Shown in pieces: positions 27,456 to 36,471 of a stretch of 64,000 nucleotides of DNA. Position 1 is the first letter of the stretch, and every line of letters begins with the position of its first letter. Source of the stretch: Helicobacter sp. MIT 05-5294 (GTDB lineage: Bacteria > Campylobacterota > Campylobacteria > Campylobacterales > Helicobacteraceae). The position numbers and the translations under genes are program-made. The stretch is taken from the NCBI RefSeq assembly GCF_000765675.1, contig NZ_JRPA02000004.1, forward strand, positions 62,001 to 126,000. The letters are read 5' to 3'. The notes beneath the pieces are model-generated. The model had not been told where the DNA came from. It did no database searches and was given only the letters and a program-made list of their open reading frames with translations.

Positions 27456-27935
27456 ATGTTTGGAATGGGATTTTTTGAAATTTTAATGATTGGGGTGGTG
27501 GCGATTATTTTTTTAGGACCCGAAAAACTACCCAAAGCATTAGTGGATATGGCGAAGTTCTTTAAAGCTGTCAAAAAAACAATGGACGACGCTAAAGAAA
27601 GCATTGAACGCGAGGTGAATCTAAGCCAAATCAAAGAAGAAGCACTCGCTTATAAAAACAGCCTCACACAAGGTGTGCAGACGCTTAGCAAGGATTTAGA
27701 ACTTAAAGAGTTGAATTTGGATTTTAACGACAATTTGCAATCCCCAAAAACAACACAAAACCAAATCCCAAACCAAGATTTCAACCCCTCTGGAAATTCT
27801 AACTCCTCAAGAGAAATCAAACCCAAAGAATCCCATAAAACAACTTTAAGCTTCGGTGCAAATTTACCACAAGAGGAATCCACAAAAAACGCAGAATCCG
27901 ATTCCACACAAGAAACAAGGAATAAAGATGTTTGA
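27456..27935 (+). CDS. tatB: Twin-arginine translocase subunit TatB
   Basis: A 159-residue TatA/B protein. The first helix (GFFEILMIGVVAIIFLGPEKLP) ends in the conserved FLGPEKLP hinge of TatB, with Glu in the membrane helix, then an amphipathic helix (KALVDMAKFFKAVKKTMDD) and a long polar, Ser/Asn/Gln-rich tail that is probably disordered. With TatC it forms the receptor for folded proteins carrying twin-arginine signals. The ATG at 27456 is chosen because it starts the hydrophobic helix; the longer frame begins in a promoter region. Its stop overlaps tatC by 8 nt. Confidence 0.93.
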   Translation: MFGMGFFEILMIGVVAIIFLGPEKLPKALVDMAKFFKAVKKTMDDAKESIEREVNLSQIKEEALAYKNSLTQGVQTLSKDLELKELNLDFNDNLQSPKTTQNQIPNQDFNPSGNSNSSREIKPKESHKTTLSFGANLPQEESTKNAESDSTQETRNKDV

Positions 27936-28671
27936 AGACTTAAAGCCTCATATTCAGGATTTGCGTAAATGCCTCATTCGCATTTCTTTGGCACTTTTAG
28001 TTACTTTTATTGCTTCTTTTTATTTTTGGGAATTTATCTTAGATTGGATGGTAGCACCTCTTAGTGTTGCGCTTCCCAATGGGCGTGAAAGCGTTATTTT
28101 CACACAAGTAGGAGAAGCGTTTTTCACCGCTCTTAAAGTCGCGTTTTTTAGCGGATTCATCTTTGCTTTGCCTGTGATTTTTTGGCAAATTTGGGCATTT
28201 GTCGCGCCGGGATTATATGATAATGAAAAGAGGCTCGTGTTGCCTTTTGTGATTTTTGGGACTTTTTTCTTTTTGTGTGGCTGTGCCTTTGCCTATTATA
28301 TCGCATTTCCTATTGGTTTTGGCTATCTGATTAACTTCGGTTCACAACTCTTTACCGCACTTCCAAGCATCGGAGAATATGTAAGCTTCTTTGCTAAATT
28401 AATGATTGGTTTTGGAATCTCTTTTGAATTGCCCGTCATTACATTTTTTCTAGCCAAAATCGGACTTATCACTGACAAAACACTCAAAGATTATTTCAAA
28501 TATGGCATTGTCTTTATTTTTGTCCTCGCGGCAATCCTCACGCCTCCAGATGTGCTTTCGCAGTTTTTAATGGCGATTCCACTGATTTTGCTTTATGGTT
28601 TGTCTATTATGATTGCTAAAATCGTCAATCCCTATAAAGCCCAAAAAATAGACGAGGAGACAGACGACTAA
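27928..28671 (+). CDS. tatC: Twin-arginine translocase subunit TatC
   Basis: A 247-residue protein with six membrane helices. The N-terminal HIQDLRKCLIRI motif corresponds to the signal-recognition HL-ELR-R region. FWQIWAFVAPGLYDNEKR and the later FGISFELPV are TatC hallmarks; the Glu in FELP is important for transport. The start at 27928 has AAGGA upstream; the frame extends further back but inside tatB. Likely cargo in this window is MsrP, which carries a twin-arginine signal. The order tatB-tatC-queA-rsmG matches what I recall of H. pylori. Confidence 0.95.
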   Translation: MFEDLKPHIQDLRKCLIRISLALLVTFIASFYFWEFILDWMVAPLSVALPNGRESVIFTQVGEAFFTALKVAFFSGFIFALPVIFWQIWAFVAPGLYDNEKRLVLPFVIFGTFFFLCGCAFAYYIAFPIGFGYLINFGSQLFTALPSIGEYVSFFAKLMIGFGISFELPVITFFLAKIGLITDKTLKDYFKYGIVFIFVLAAILTPPDVLSQFLMAIPLILLYGLSIMIAKIVNPYKAQKIDEETDD

Positions 28672-29798
28672 TGCGCGAATTACAACTTGCAAGTTATGAT
28701 TATTTTCTCCCTAAAGTTCAGATTGCCACACACCCTATTTTCCCAAAAGAAGCCGCGAAGCTCCTAGTGTATGAACGCGCACAAGATAAAATCACACACG
28801 CGACTTTTAAGGATTTCTCCAAGTTTCTTCCACCAGACACCTTACTTGTTTTCAACAACACCAAAGTCCTCCCCGCAAGACTTTATGGCACAAAAGTAAT
28901 TCAAGATTCTAAAGCTCAAACACAAACAAGCGGAGCGAAGATTGAAGCACTTTTTCATAAAGAAATTTCTCCCAATGTTTATTTAATGCAATTCAAAGGA
29001 CGCTTGAAAGTCGGACATTTAGTTTCTTTTGGTCAAGGAATCTTCGCGAGAATCCTTAAAAGCCAACAGATAGAATCGCAAAACCCCGATACACAAGGCG
29101 TAGGATTTAAAGAAGCAGAGTTTTTTAGAGTTTCACAGCCACAAACCAAATCTTCCCAAAGTTTCCCGCAAGATTCCTTAGAATCCCCGCTAAGTCGCAA
29201 AGAGTTTTTTGAATTTTTAGAACATTTTGGGCATATTCCTTTGCCTCCTTATCTCAAAAGAAAGGACACGCAAGAAGATAAAAACGACTATCAAAGCGTC
29301 TTTGCTAAACACTTAGGCGCGATTGCCGCACCTACTGCGTCTTTGCATTTTAGCGAAGAATCCTATCACGATTTAAAAAATCGTTTTGATAGCACAGAAA
29401 TCACCCTCCATGTGGGCGCAGGGACTTTTATCGGAGTGAATGCAGAAAACATTTTAGAACACAAAATGCACAAAGAGCAATTTTTCCTCACTCAAGATTC
29501 CGCAAACAAAATCCAAAATGCTTCCCATATTACAGCCATTGGCACGACTGCTGTGCGCGTGATTGAAGAGTTTGCGAGAAATGGCGCACTAAGTGGGGAA
29601 TGTGATTTGTTTTTGCACCCTCAAAACAAACCCCTCAAAACCCAAGCGATTCTTACAAACTTCCATCTACCCAAAACAACGCTTTTAATGCTTGTCGCTT
29701 CATTTATCGGGCTAGATAAAACCAAGCAACTTTATGAGGAAGCGATTGCCCAAAACTATCGCTTTTATTCCTATGGAGATGGAATGTTGATTCTATGA
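28671..29798 (+). CDS. queA: S-adenosylmethionine:tRNA ribosyltransferase-isomerase
   Basis: A 375-residue enzyme of queuosine synthesis that transfers and isomerises the ribosyl part of AdoMet onto preQ1-modified tRNA to give epoxyqueuosine. Characteristic are VFNNTKVLPARL, FGHIPLPPYLKR, TASLHFSEE and LHVGAGTF. A Ser/Gln-rich stretch of about 35 residues (near 135-170) looks like a local insertion relative to the compact enzyme. The ATG overlaps the tatC stop (TAATG), and its own stop overlaps rsmG. Confidence 0.95.
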   Translation: MRELQLASYDYFLPKVQIATHPIFPKEAAKLLVYERAQDKITHATFKDFSKFLPPDTLLVFNNTKVLPARLYGTKVIQDSKAQTQTSGAKIEALFHKEISPNVYLMQFKGRLKVGHLVSFGQGIFARILKSQQIESQNPDTQGVGFKEAEFFRVSQPQTKSSQSFPQDSLESPLSRKEFFEFLEHFGHIPLPPYLKRKDTQEDKNDYQSVFAKHLGAIAAPTASLHFSEESYHDLKNRFDSTEITLHVGAGTFIGVNAENILEHKMHKEQFFLTQDSANKIQNASHITAIGTTAVRVIEEFARNGALSGECDLFLHPQNKPLKTQAILTNFHLPKTTLLMLVASFIGLDKTKQLYEEAIAQNYRFYSYGDGMLIL

Positions 29799-30397
29799 GA
29801 ACAAATCCAAATTTTCCCTATTTCACAAACACACTCAAAGATTCGCAAATTGCGCTGTTGGATTCTTATGCCAACTTGCTTTTGCGTTGGAATGCTATCC
29901 ACAGCCTAAGTGGCGCAAAAGACTTGCAAAGCATTCAAAAAAACATTCAAGATTCCCTTTTTCCTTTACAATACGAAATGCTTAACATGCACATAAAAAC
30001 AAACCTTTTAGATGTGGGAAGTGGCAATGGATTCCCAAGCATTCCGCTTGGAATCGCTTTGGAGATTCCTACGATTCTTTGCGAACCCAATGCCAAAAAG
30101 GCGGCTTTTTTGCAAAATATTAAAGCGAATTTAAACCTAAAAAATTTTACAATTAAACGCGAAAAGGTAGAATCGTTAGAGTTAGAAAAAAAGCCAAATC
30201 TCATCACTTCAAGAGCGACTTTTGGCATACAGGAATTTCTTGAAAAATGCCAAAGGCAAATCGGGATAGAGACGACAATCCTACTTTATAAAGGCTCAAA
30301 TTTCACTAGAGAGATTCCGCAAGGCTTGAAATATACGCATTTTCAAAATGGCTTGCTACATTACATCGCCATTTTGGGAAAGGATTTAAAATGCTAA
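29795..30397 (+). CDS. rsmG: 16S rRNA m7G527 methyltransferase
   Basis: A 200-residue GidB/RsmG methyltransferase that methylates G527 of 16S rRNA in the decoding centre; loss gives low-level streptomycin resistance in other bacteria. The AdoMet-binding motif is LLDVGSGNGFPSIPL (near 70-84), followed by EPNAKKAAFL, and the N-terminus has NLLLRWNAIHSLSG. Start overlaps the queA stop in an ATGA, and its end overlaps the next small gene by 7 nt, so this is part of the same transcript. Confidence 0.94.
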   Translation: MRTNPNFPYFTNTLKDSQIALLDSYANLLLRWNAIHSLSGAKDLQSIQKNIQDSLFPLQYEMLNMHIKTNLLDVGSGNGFPSIPLGIALEIPTILCEPNAKKAAFLQNIKANLNLKNFTIKREKVESLELEKKPNLITSRATFGIQEFLEKCQRQIGIETTILLYKGSNFTREIPQGLKYTHFQNGLLHYIAILGKDLKC

Positions 30398-30609
30398 AAT
30401 GGTTTTTGTTAATTTTATTACTTGTAGGTGTTTATCTTTTGTTTTTTCGCAAAAATACGCCCACGCATAAAAACCCTAAGAATCCCAAAACCCCGCAAGA
30501 TTCCGTTATGCTTGAATGCGCACAATGTGGCACTTATGTTTCTAGCGAAGAAGTCATCATCAAAAATGGCAAGTATTATTGCTCCAAAGAATGCGCAAAT
30601 CTTCAGTAG
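30391..30609 (+). CDS. Small membrane-anchored zinc-finger-like protein (PP0621-like)
   Basis: A 72-residue protein with an N-terminal membrane helix (FLLILLLVGVYLLFF, 4-20), a Pro/Lys/Asn linker and a C-terminal C4 motif: CAQCGTYV and, 18 residues on, YYCSKEC. This is the layout of PP0621-family proteins, small treble-clef or zinc-ribbon domains. The function is unknown. It overlaps rsmG by 7 nt and is followed after 21 nt by another small gene, so it belongs to the tat-queA-rsmG transcript. Confidence 0.75.
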   Translation: MLKWFLLILLLVGVYLLFFRKNTPTHKNPKNPKTPQDSVMLECAQCGTYVSSEEVIIKNGKYYCSKECANLQ

Positions 30610-30630
30610 AATCTCAAACAAAGGAGATTG

Positions 30631-31011
30631 ATGTTAATCCTAAACCACCCCTCCATTGAATCCTTAAACCTCGTGTTTATCACCAACAAAGAACAAATTG
30701 CCGACACATTGCCTACGGATTTTTTGATTCTTTCCTGTGGGGATTTTTCCCAAACCTTAGCACTTGCGCGTTTTTGTAAAGAAAATGGAATCCCTTATGC
30801 AAGTCAAGTTTCAAGTCTCAAAGAAGCATTATTGCTTGTCAATCTCAATGTGCGATTCTTGCTCTCTTGCACAATTCCTCTTGCTCAAAACTTGCAGAAA
30901 CTTGCAGAAACTTACCTTTTTGACGCGAAAATCCTACTTTGTATCCAAGAAGAAGAGAGGATTGAAGAAGTCGCGCAATATGGCATTGATGGGGTGATTT
31001 TTGTTGCATAA
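30631..31011 (+). CDS. Conserved-looking small cytosolic protein of unknown function
   Basis: A 126-residue protein with alternating hydrophobic strands and helices: LNLVFITN, DFLILSCGD, YASQVSSLKEALLLVNLNVRFLL, DAKILLCI and a last strand DGVIFVA. This is a small alpha/beta (Rossmann or TIM half-barrel-like) fold without catalytic motifs that I recognise. The start is the ATG at 30631 behind AAAGGAG rather than the TTG one codon earlier. It overlaps the Crp/Fnr gene by 11 nt, so it is translated just before it. I do not know the family. Confidence 0.65.
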   Translation: MLILNHPSIESLNLVFITNKEQIADTLPTDFLILSCGDFSQTLALARFCKENGIPYASQVSSLKEALLLVNLNVRFLLSCTIPLAQNLQKLAETYLFDAKILLCIQEEERIEEVAQYGIDGVIFVA

Positions 31012-31657
31012 TTTAGAATCTTTCGCGCCTTTTAATCGCCTAGAAAGCGGAGATTTACAAGCATTAAGCTCCATTACGACTTTCAAAACCTTTGTCGCCA
31101 AAGAAATCGTGCTTTATGAAAACACCCAAAGCAATATGCTTTACTTTTTGTGTGAAGGTTTATTGAAACTCTATAAAGTCAATCGCTTTGAAAACGAAAT
31201 TTTTTTAGGAATCCTAGAAAATGGCTTGTTGTTGGATTTGAATTTGGACGACACACAAGGGAACTTCGTCTCTTTTGCCAACATTGAAGCCTTGCAAGAT
31301 TGCATTATCGCGCAAATCAATGGAGAAAATCTCCACGCACTTTTGCATTCCAATCCTCGCATTTTGGCTTTGTTTTTCAAAGAAACAACAAAAAAGCTCA
31401 ATCTTTTTGAAGAAGTAATCCAAAAGAATCTAGTTTTTGATAGCACCGCCAAGATTGCCTATACTCTTTATTTTCATTTGGATAATTTTAACGCGCACAA
31501 AAAATCAGAAAATGCGAGTTTTCTCAATATCCAACCCGAAACCCTTTCAAGAACCCTAACAAAACTTCATCGTGAGAATATTCTAACCACCAACAAACAA
31601 GGGAAAATTGAAATTCTAAACCTTCAAAAACTTTATAATATTTTCAAACAGGATTAA
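31001..31657 (+). CDS. Crp/Fnr-family transcriptional regulator
   Basis: A 218-residue regulator. The N-terminal ~120 residues form a cyclic-nucleotide-binding-like beta barrel (FKTFVAKEIVLYENTQSNMLYFLCEGLLKLYK), followed by a dimer helix and a C-terminal winged helix whose recognition part is QPETLSRTLTKLHRENIL. There is no N-terminal Cys cluster, so it is not an FNR-type iron-sulfur sensor. The Crp/Fnr proteins of related bacteria include NssR, which responds to nitrosative stress. The start is a TTG within the previous gene's end (31001 or 31004). It is 2 nt before a PilJ-type sensor gene, implying a shared function. Confidence 0.85.
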   Translation: MLHNLESFAPFNRLESGDLQALSSITTFKTFVAKEIVLYENTQSNMLYFLCEGLLKLYKVNRFENEIFLGILENGLLLDLNLDDTQGNFVSFANIEALQDCIIAQINGENLHALLHSNPRILALFFKETTKKLNLFEEVIQKNLVFDSTAKIAYTLYFHLDNFNAHKKSENASFLNIQPETLSRTLTKLHRENILTTNKQGKIEILNLQKLYNIFKQD

Positions 31658-31659
31658 AA

Positions 31660-33000
31660 ATGACAAAAATCGTAACGCGCCTTATTATACTTGGGATTCT
31701 CACGACCTTTTGCGTTGCCGTGATGATTCTTTCTGTGATTTTCATCAACCAATTAGGAATCCAAGATGGTTATATCATCAACATTGCAGGTAAAGAACGC
31801 ATGCTTACACAAAAAATCACCAAAGAAATTTTTATCATTCATTCCCAAAACAGCCAAGATTATGCGACCCTCAATCTCGCTTTAGAAGAGTTTGAAAATA
31901 ATCTGCACACTTTGCGATTTGGCAATGAAGCAAAAAATGTCAATCCTCCCTCAAAGGCGACCATTATTGCCAAACTTGAAGCAATCCACGCACAATGGAA
32001 TCAGTTTAAAGTGATTGTGGAGGATTTTAAACGCACTTCAAGCAAACTCTATGAAGACCGAAAGTTTTTAGAAGAAAACAACACAAAAATGCTAATTTTG
32101 TCAGATAATATTGTCAAAATGATGGTGGAATCCCAAATGCCTGCCAAAGCCATTGATGATTCTGGACGCCAACGAATGCTCACGCAACGCATGGCATACC
32201 TAATGATGCGCCATTCCCAAATCTGGGATTCTAAATCCTATCACGCATTTCAAGATAGCTATAATCTCTATGATACGATTATTACGGATTTTCACCAAAA
32301 CCCACTTTATGGCAAGAATCCAAAACTTACAAAGTCTATCCAAGAAGCCTATGCGTTTTGGCAGACTTATTCCCAACACATTGATAATGTGCTGAATCTG
32401 CAAGAACGCATTGTAGAGGATTTGAAGCAAATCACGGCGCAAAACGCTACGATTCTTAATGAAATTGATTGGACGGTGAATCTTTATTCAGACCTTTCAA
32501 TTCATTTACGCGCTTATTTGGAGAAATTCCAATATGTCGCGGCTTTTATTATGATTCTTTTGGCACTTTATTCTATTTACAATCTTTTGCGTATCAAAGC
32601 GCATTTGGGAGATTTTTTGCACAAGACGCAATTACTCTCAAGCGGAAAGCTAGATAACAATCTCGCAGAAATTATTAAACTAGAGGGAGAAAGCGAACTC
32701 TCTCAAGCCTCACAGAATCTTTCTTTGTTTCTCAAGCGCATAGAATCCACCAAAGAAACTTCCAAACAAGCCATTGAACTAAGCGAACACATTAACGAAG
32801 AGATTACAAATATTAGCGAGGAAATTTTACATAAACTTGCATTCGCAAAAATCAGTGAAGAAAGACGCAAAAGCATAGAAAATTCTATCAGCTTAAGCGA
32901 AGATATTGCAATCCAATCTAGCGAACAGCTCATCATTGCTGCAAGATTACTAGATAGACTGCATAGAATCTTAAAGGAAATTGAAGATTGTTGCGAATAA
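31660..33000 (+). CDS. Membrane sensor with two PilJ-type motifs, no known output domain
   Basis: A 446-residue membrane protein with helices at about 7-29 and 288-312 around a periplasmic helical domain. Two copies of the PilJ/NarX P-box-like motif occur: NIAGKERMLTQK (41-52) and DDSGRQRMLTQR (166-177). In NarX this type of motif binds nitrate. After the second helix there is a HAMP-like linker and a coiled coil (ELSQASQNLSLFLKRIESTKE onward), but no methyl-accepting signature or kinase motif. Being 2 nt behind a Crp/Fnr regulator, it may control that regulator; the ligand is unknown and nitrate is only one option. Confidence 0.78.
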   Translation: MTKIVTRLIILGILTTFCVAVMILSVIFINQLGIQDGYIINIAGKERMLTQKITKEIFIIHSQNSQDYATLNLALEEFENNLHTLRFGNEAKNVNPPSKATIIAKLEAIHAQWNQFKVIVEDFKRTSSKLYEDRKFLEENNTKMLILSDNIVKMMVESQMPAKAIDDSGRQRMLTQRMAYLMMRHSQIWDSKSYHAFQDSYNLYDTIITDFHQNPLYGKNPKLTKSIQEAYAFWQTYSQHIDNVLNLQERIVEDLKQITAQNATILNEIDWTVNLYSDLSIHLRAYLEKFQYVAAFIMILLALYSIYNLLRIKAHLGDFLHKTQLLSSGKLDNNLAEIIKLEGESELSQASQNLSLFLKRIESTKETSKQAIELSEHINEEITNISEEILHKLAFAKISEERRKSIENSISLSEDIAIQSSEQLIIAARLLDRLHRILKEIEDCCE

Positions 33001-33052
33001 CTTTGCAGCGTGGAATCGCATTAATTCTTATAAGGACTGCAGCAAATAGATT

Positions 33053-33973
33053 CTATCGTTTATGCCAAAGTTGGCTAAGGACTTTGAAATGCTTAGGTTG
33101 ATAGAGGTTAATTAAATAAGTCGCAAAAACCGCGATACTTCCCCCAACAAGCGTTAAGACACTTGGAATCTCTCCTAAAATCACAAAACTACTCAAAAGT
33201 GCAGTCGCAGGAACAAGCAAATTAAACGAACTTGCTTGTGTTGCCCCTACACGCGCAACACCTAGATAATAAATGCTCGTCCCAACAGCCGTAGATAGCA
33301 CAGCCACGACAAATAGCATTAGCCAAAATCTAAATTCAAATTCAAACACACTAAACATTGTCGGTTCAAAGGCAAAAATAGGAGAAAACAACAAGACGCT
33401 AAAAAGCGTAATATACAGATTAATTGCCACAGGGTGGATTCTAAGGTTGCGACAAATCAAGGTTAAAACCGCCCAATCAAGCGCACAGAGGACAAAAAAG
33501 GTATTAAATTTACCAAAGAGTTGTTGCATACTTCCTAGATTCAGCAGACAACCTCCTGCAACGATTCCCAACAATAATCCTAAAATCTCATTAGGTTTCA
33601 TCTTTTGTGTGGAATCTTTTTTAAATTTATAAAACCCAAAAGTTAAAAGATAAGCAAACACCGGAATCAGCGTAGTTACAAGCACTCCACCTTTCCCCGC
33701 ACTGCCAAATCTAAGTGCCACAAAGTATAAAAGCGAATACAAACAATTACAAATTGCCGCTAAAAAGAGAAATTTAAACGCATTTTTGTCAATCCGTAAA
33801 GGAATCTTAAGCAAAATCACAATAGGAATTGAAGCAATCAAGGCAAAGAAAAAACGCCAAAAAGTAACCACATCTGCACTTGCGTATTCCACCAAAACCT
33901 TACTAGCAGCCCACGAAGCACCCCAAAACGACATTGCTATCACGAGCAAAATATAAAAAACACTATTTTTCAT
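33053..33973 (-). CDS. EamA/DMT-family transporter
   Basis: A 306-residue inner-membrane protein with about ten hydrophobic helices arranged as two EamA repeats. The start (FWGASWAASKVLV) and the second-repeat sequence (ALDWAVLTLICRNL and STAVGTSIYYLGVARVGATQASSFNLLVPATALL) are typical of drug/metabolite transporters such as RhaT/YdcZ-like exporters. The substrate cannot be deduced. It stands alone, convergent with the PilJ gene. Confidence 0.88.
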   Translation of the reverse strand: MKNSVFYILLVIAMSFWGASWAASKVLVEYASADVVTFWRFFFALIASIPIVILLKIPLRIDKNAFKFLFLAAICNCLYSLLYFVALRFGSAGKGGVLVTTLIPVFAYLLTFGFYKFKKDSTQKMKPNEILGLLLGIVAGGCLLNLGSMQQLFGKFNTFFVLCALDWAVLTLICRNLRIHPVAINLYITLFSVLLFSPIFAFEPTMFSVFEFEFRFWLMLFVVAVLSTAVGTSIYYLGVARVGATQASSFNLLVPATALLSSFVILGEIPSVLTLVGGSIAVFATYLINLYQPKHFKVLSQLWHKR

Positions 33974-34058
33974 CTCTTGCCTTTTGCTAAAATCAACAAA
34001 CCAATGGCAAAATTCTAAAATATTAATATTTAAAAAAATTTTACAAAAATTTCTTCAT

Positions 34059-34286
34059 TTATTCTTTTGTTGATGGCTTAAGATTCTCTTCTAGTTTTTC
34101 GAGGCGTATTTCATATTCTTTTTGTTTTTTGACGAGATTCGCAGTCGCAGTGATTTGATTTAGCAGAATCCAAAGACTAAGTGCGGCAAAAATAATCACA
34201 ATCACACAAGAAATGAGTGTGATTTTAATAGCCTTAGTCGCTGTTGTTTGGGCGTGATTGTTTGAGTTGTTTTGTGTTGTTTGCAT
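34059..34286 (-). CDS. Small single-span membrane protein with coiled coil
   Basis: A 75-residue protein. An Asn/Thr-rich N-terminus precedes one membrane helix (ITLISCVIVIIFAALSLWILL, 21-41), and then a short coiled coil (KKQKEYEIRLEKLEENL). The ATG at 34286 is chosen because AAAGGAT sits 5 nt before it; a longer frame overlaps the permease gene. It follows the metal permease by 10 nt, so it is co-transcribed. It resembles small Helicobacter proteins annotated as DUF5408, from memory. The function is unknown. Confidence 0.65.
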   Translation of the reverse strand: MQTTQNNSNNHAQTTATKAIKITLISCVIVIIFAALSLWILLNQITATANLVKKQKEYEIRLEKLEENLKPSTKE

Positions 34287-34296
34287 AGGAATCCTT

Positions 34297-35112
34297 TTAA
34301 ATAGTTTGAAGTTTTTTAAAATAATGAACAAATGCTAAGATAAATGAAAAAACAGCTAAAACCATCACGATACTCGCCCCAGCTTGTAAATCATAAAAAT
34401 ACGCGACTGCAATTCCGCACAACATACTAAGCAAAGAAATCAAACTTGCTCCCAACATCATTTTAGCTAAGGAATTGGTAAAAATCTCGCTACAATAAGC
34501 AGGAATGCTTAAGAGTGCGACGATGAGAATAATTCCAACTGAACGCATAGAAATCACGATTCCTAACGCAATCAAAACCATTAAAACAACGCTAAAAATT
34601 CTTGTATTCACGCCTTGCAATCGTGTAAATTCGCTATCATAAGAGATTCCTAAGATAATGCGATAATTCAGCCCCACAAAAAGAAGCAAAAAGAATCCAA
34701 AACTTAACATAAGGTAAATATCATTTTCTGTAATGCTCAAAATACTCCCAAACAAATATCCCATAAAGTCTTTGTTATATCCCGGAGTAAGCTCAACCAA
34801 AATAATACCCAACGCCATACCAAATGCCCATAACGAGCCAATCAAAGAATCCAAACGCTCTTTTGCAAACAACAACATATAAGCCAAAATCACAGCGCAC
34901 AAAACACTAAAACCCATCGCACCAACCAAGATTGGCAGTCCAAAAAATGCCGCGATTCCAACTCCGCCATAAACGCTATGTGCGATTCCACCTGCGACAA
35001 AAACCATACGATTGGTTACAACAAGTGTGCCGATGATTCCGCAAATCACGCTCGTGCAAAGCGCACCCCAAAGAGCATTTTGCACAAACGCATATCCCAA
35101 AACATCAATCAA
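34297..35112 (-). CDS. Metal ABC transporter permease (ZnuB/MntB type)
   Basis: A 271-residue permease with about eight helices. GGIAHSVYGGVGIAAFFG and SVGIILIVALLSIPAYCSEIF are typical of ABC-3 permeases that import Zn or Mn. The start is inferred as TTG 35112 (LIDVLGYAF) because GGAG lies 7 nt upstream; the longer frame begins 63 nt earlier and would overlap mqo by more than 70 nt. The matching ATPase lies 1.4 kb upstream, separated from it by mqo. No solute-binding protein is seen in the window, so the metal is uncertain. Confidence 0.88.
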   Translation of the reverse strand: MIDVLGYAFVQNALWGALCTSVICGIIGTLVVTNRMVFVAGGIAHSVYGGVGIAAFFGLPILVGAMGFSVLCAVILAYMLLFAKERLDSLIGSLWAFGMALGIILVELTPGYNKDFMGYLFGSILSITENDIYLMLSFGFFLLLFVGLNYRIILGISYDSEFTRLQGVNTRIFSVVLMVLIALGIVISMRSVGIILIVALLSIPAYCSEIFTNSLAKMMLGASLISLLSMLCGIAVAYFYDLQAGASIVMVLAVFSFILAFVHYFKKLQTI

Positions 35113-36463
35113 CGAGCCACTCCAAGCTTTCCTCGTTAAGCTCTGCTTTAATAAGGTCCATTTTAATATTTGCATTCAAATAGCTTGTGATTTCAAGCAT
35201 ATCAATCAAAGCATTTCGGATACAACTTGTCGCACCCGGGCTTGGCGTCATATTAAAGGTAATGCCCTCGCCACTTTTAATCTTTTTCTCACCCAAAACT
35301 AATTTTTTCTGTTGCTTATCAAGCACTTGTGGGCGGATTCCTCCAAAGCCCTTTGCATAAGTTAAGTCTTCTAAAGTCAAAGACGGAATGATTTTCTGCG
35401 CTTCTTTGATGAAGAATTTTTTACCAATGCCCGGCACTTCATACAAAAAGTTTCGTAAAATATAATTGCGGATTTCACTATCAGATAACAAATCCCACAT
35501 AATTTTTGTCGTAGAGGCTTCTCCAAATCCTGAAGTTTTGAAAAAGTCTAAATAAGTCCCACTTTTGAATCGTTCTAATTTTGGCAAAGAAAGAGCAGTT
35601 GGTCCTAAGCGGTTTTTACCATGTGCAACCACATCAGGATCTCCATGAATTGCCGCAAAGGGCAATTTTGGGTGTTGCACCGTATAGACTTTGCCCCTTA
35701 GTTTATCACCCGGGATAAAGAAAAAACTTCCTGCAACAGGTAAACAACCAAGCTCCAAGCCAAATCCCATACTTTGTGCCAAAAACAAGGAATGCGCCCC
35801 TGCATTAACAAGCACAAAAGACGCAGTAACAGGTTCTTGATTATTCGCACGAAGCGTGTATTTACCATCTCCTTGCTTAATAATATCTTTGACTTGATAA
35901 TTAAATTTCACCTCATGTTCGCCAAACACACTTTTTTCTACCATATGATGTGCCACAGAACAAAAATCCATTGCACAGAAGCTTTTGCGTGTCCCTGAAG
36001 CTACTACATTTTCCGCCCTATCGCTTCCATCTGCTAGTTTGATAATGTTGGGTTCAATCTCTTTAATATCCTCTTTGGTGAAAAATTCTAATTCCGGATA
36101 AATTTCCTTAAACTCTTCGTGTCTTTTTTGGATAAACTCCACTTCTTTATCGCCCACACCAATCGCCATTTTTTGGTATTCAAAGATGCTTTTATTTTGC
36201 AATTCGTGAAACAAAGCGTAAGAAACTAGCATTTTCGCTGACCTTGCAACCTTTTTCGCCTTTTCAAAAGTATAATTTGTTTCAATATCCCCTGCGTGAA
36301 TCGTTTGGGAATTGTTATTACCGCTTGAACTTAGCGTTGCTGGTTCAGAATACTTTTCTAACAGAATTACTCTCTTTAAGTCTGTGTAATGTGTCAAAAC
36401 ATAGAATAATGCACTTCCAGAAATCCCAGCTCCAATTATCGCCACATCATAAGTATTATTCAT
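35105..36463 (-). CDS. mqo: Malate:quinone oxidoreductase
   Basis: A 452-residue FAD enzyme that oxidises malate to oxaloacetate and reduces quinone at the inner membrane, replacing NAD-malate dehydrogenase in the citric acid cycle. The N-terminal dinucleotide motif is VAIIGAGISGSAL. SSGNNNSQTIHAGDIETNY and the LGPTALSLPKLERF stretch are typical of the short ~450-residue Mqo of Helicobacter and Campylobacter. GGAG lies before the ATG. It is embedded between the ATPase and permease genes of a metal ABC transporter, overlapping the permease start by a few bases. Confidence 0.92.
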   Translation of the reverse strand: MNNTYDVAIIGAGISGSALFYVLTHYTDLKRVILLEKYSEPATLSSSGNNNSQTIHAGDIETNYTFEKAKKVARSAKMLVSYALFHELQNKSIFEYQKMAIGVGDKEVEFIQKRHEEFKEIYPELEFFTKEDIKEIEPNIIKLADGSDRAENVVASGTRKSFCAMDFCSVAHHMVEKSVFGEHEVKFNYQVKDIIKQGDGKYTLRANNQEPVTASFVLVNAGAHSLFLAQSMGFGLELGCLPVAGSFFFIPGDKLRGKVYTVQHPKLPFAAIHGDPDVVAHGKNRLGPTALSLPKLERFKSGTYLDFFKTSGFGEASTTKIMWDLLSDSEIRNYILRNFLYEVPGIGKKFFIKEAQKIIPSLTLEDLTYAKGFGGIRPQVLDKQQKKLVLGEKKIKSGEGITFNMTPSPGATSCIRNALIDMLEITSYLNANIKMDLIKAELNEESLEWLVD

Positions 36464-36471
36464 CTTTTCTC

